Assembly (NCBI GenBank): GCA_963920575.1
Contig: OY986973.1
Span: 930,001-994,000, forward strand
Direction: 5' to 3'
DNA length: 64,000 nucleotides
DNA from: Narthecium ossifragum
Lineage: Eukaryota; Streptophyta; Magnoliopsida; Dioscoreales; Nartheciaceae
The number at the start of each line of letters is the position of its first letter. Within the stretch, counting starts at the first letter, position 1. The position numbers and the translations under genes were made by a program. The notes under the pieces were generated by a model. The model did not search any database. It was given only the letters and a program-made list of their open reading frames with translations, and was not told the origin of the DNA. Below, piece by piece: positions 62,379-64,000 of the stretch.

Positions 62379-63394
62379 CTTATGATGTCAAGTATCAAAT
62401 CCTTCAAACCAACCATAACACATTAATAAAAGATGTTCGATGGCGATAGAGATAGAGCAAATCATCTGAGAATTATGCAATGTACTTTATCAAGTTGATA
62501 AAGATAACTAGGCCACAATTCAGTACTTCATTAATGAACAGAACTTTGGATCATGACATGAGCAGATGACCCTCCCATATGTATTTTGTTTGCTGGGTCA
62601 TAAACCTCCTAAACTATCAACTTAATATTATACATGTGGAATTGCCTCTCTATAGCCCTAAAAGAAGCTTCCAAAGGTCTAAATTTTCTTAAGATTGATT
62701 CACTAAGGCATGAAAGGTTCGTAGACGATAACAGCTAACGTTTATTTAAATCCAGTACCTCTATTGATGCATCTAAAGAGCAGTACAGTATAGAGTGGTG
62801 ATACGTCTCGACTCTCGACCAAAAACCTTATTGCTTTGGCCATACAATAACTCCAACCCTAGAACCTCATCTCAAGCAAGATGTCGACTATCGACCAAAA
62901 TCCTTATTGCTCTGGCCATACAATAACTCAAGCCCTAGAACTTCAAATCTCAAGCAAATCAACAAAAAAAGTTCCGAACTTTAAGAAGAAAAAAGGGCAA
63001 AAAAAATATCAATGTGGACTTTAGAGGCTAAACATCGCCAAAAGGATCTTTTTATCAGTTATACATGTAGAAAACATCTGGCTTTAAAATCGAAACAGTT
63101 CGAAGGCGATGTAGAGAGAGAGAGAGCGATTACCAAATTCTTTCTCCGGTATATTCAAAGCGGCGGAGAGCGAGGTCGGATTAACGATTCGGCTCCGAGA
63201 GGGGATGGAAGGGCGGCGAGAGGTTAAAAGAGAGTTTCGATGGCCCAGGGGGTTGAACCGGCACTGACGGTTGAAGCTTATATTGGGTATGAACTATGAA
63301 GCATGGTTTGTGATCCGATATGCGGTTGCCCACTCCACCTAAATTGCGGATCTTTATCAGTGGAGTATTCACATCAGTATGATCCGATCCGAAT
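62379..63394. other. SNAP43-like gene 5' region
   Basis: Contains a diverged tandem pair of about 78 bp (62804-62881 and 62882-62960; attgctttggccatacaata in unit 1). 63110-63240 is GC-richer, with an (AG)n run, and may be the 5' UTR or promoter of the minus-strand gene. No further gene seen. Confidence 0.5.
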
Positions 63395-63598
63395 CGGAAT
63401 TTTTTTTAAAAAAATAATATTATTTTAATAAAAATATTATTAATATATACATGTGGTCCTGTAGAGAAAATATTTATGGGAATATGTTTGTTTTGGCCAC
63501 GTCAGCGCCACACTGACGTGACCTTTTATTTTTTTAATCTTGCCAATGAAGACGTAACTCCAAGTTACGTTTTAATATTGAAGACATAACTTCCATTT

Positions 63599-63854
63599 AC
63601 GTCTTTTGCATTTTTGACCATGCCCCCCATCGCAAGGAGGTGTGCACGGAGATGCCGGTGTTCTGATTGGGGTCCTTCCGGTTCTGCGCGGTGGTCGCGT
63701 TCTTCTGCATGGGCAGCGGCTTCCGCGCCCAAAGGTTGCAGTTCTGGAGCACCATTGTCGTGTTGCCAAAGACGAAGTCGACGATGCAACAGACATCGCA
63801 CTCGCGAAAGAATTGCCTCTGTGAGTGGGCGTAGAGCATCTCCTGACGCGCCAT
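63599..63854 (-). pseudogene. Pectinesterase gene fragment
   Basis: On the minus strand the frame reads LYAHSQRQFFRECDV, then VDFVFGN, LQNCNLWARKPLPMQKN and RKDPNQNTGIS, the central part of a plant pectin methylesterase. This includes the region of the second catalytic Asp (VDFVFGN). The N-terminal inhibitor-like domain, the first active-site block and the Arg-containing C-terminal part are missing, so it cannot encode an active enzyme. An ATG in frame at 63854 is probably fortuitous. Confidence 0.75.
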
Positions 63855-63881
63855 CTTTTTCCCTGGCTACAACCACTGCGG

Positions 63882-63985
63882 CCCTTCGCCCGCTAGGCCT
63901 CGCCAACCACCGCCCCCACCCCTCGCCAACCACCGCGCCCCTTCGCCCGCTAGGCCTCGCCAACCACCGCGGCCCTTCTCCCAAG
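63882..63985 (+). repeat. GC-rich 57-bp tandem repeat at the window end
   Basis: ttcgcccgctaggcctcgcc begins at about 63885 and again at about 63942, with caaccaccgc following each. The array may continue beyond the window. Confidence 0.75.
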
Positions 63986-64000
63986 GCAGCACCACCATGC

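Larger units (their letters stand above)
63395..64000 (+). mobile_element. Hairpin-rich repeat, copy 2, with captured pectinesterase fragment
   Basis: The first 215 bp match 56330-56530 (AT-rich palindrome, ttggccacgtcagcgcca, double acgtaact hairpins). The GC-rich part at 63840-63900 (cgccatctttttccctggct) resembles 56636-56680 of copy 1. Between them, copy 2 holds 63599-63854, a pectinesterase fragment absent from copy 1. The right end lies outside the window. Arrangement and GC bias recall Pack-type DNA transposons, but terminal repeats and a target duplication have not been shown. Confidence 0.6.

Overview
The window is plant nuclear DNA. Genes are split by spliceosomal GT-AG introns, two products carry likely plastid transit peptides, and the families found (DA1, TIC62, chloroplast S9, ariadne RBR ligase, phytoglobin) are plant types. 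GC-rich first exons next to AT-rich introns (41762-42104, 55130-55345) suggest a monocot, possibly a palm; that is inference only. A 200-N gap lies at 56835-57034.

Layout. A calmodulin-like EF-hand gene (1345-1896, +) converges on a DA1-type ubiquitin-activated peptidase gene (8666-2796, -, 11 coding exons), which has a deleted Copia element in one intron. A decayed inositol polyphosphate 5-phosphatase (about 12740-10800, -) follows, with a LINE 3' fragment at its 5' end. Next are a BTB/POZ gene (16742-14273, -), a repeat-rich spacer with a solo LTR, and TIC62 (23436-28738, +, 13 exons), whose last intron holds a second solo LTR of the same family. A 76-residue membrane protein gene (31035-29361, -) is head-to-head with chloroplast ribosomal protein S9 (31307-33085, +). 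An ariadne-type RBR E3 ligase (34475-40407, +), a DUF616 TOD1/MUCI70-type protein (41762-44490, +) and a MIP1-zipper/DUF547 protein (48718-52705, +) follow. The right end has exon 1 of PDV2 with no later exons visible before the gap, a class 1 phytoglobin (57960-59106, +), a SNAP43-like snRNA transcription factor subunit (62378-59611, -), and two related repeats, one carrying a pectinesterase fragment.

The genes form no operon or obvious cluster. The shared themes are plastid biology (TIC62, S9, PDV2) and ubiquitin (DA1, ariadne). Exon boundaries were read from splice signals and reading-frame continuity. The main gene models close exactly in frame, which supports them; untranslated ends are mostly unassigned.

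I found no convincing undescribed system. The most interesting signals are local: a solo LTR 20 bp from the TIC62 last acceptor, repeated FNR-binding motifs encoded by phase-symmetric exons, a duplicated 3' splice site in the ariadne gene, the decayed 5-phosphatase, and a hairpin-rich repeat with a captured gene fragment.
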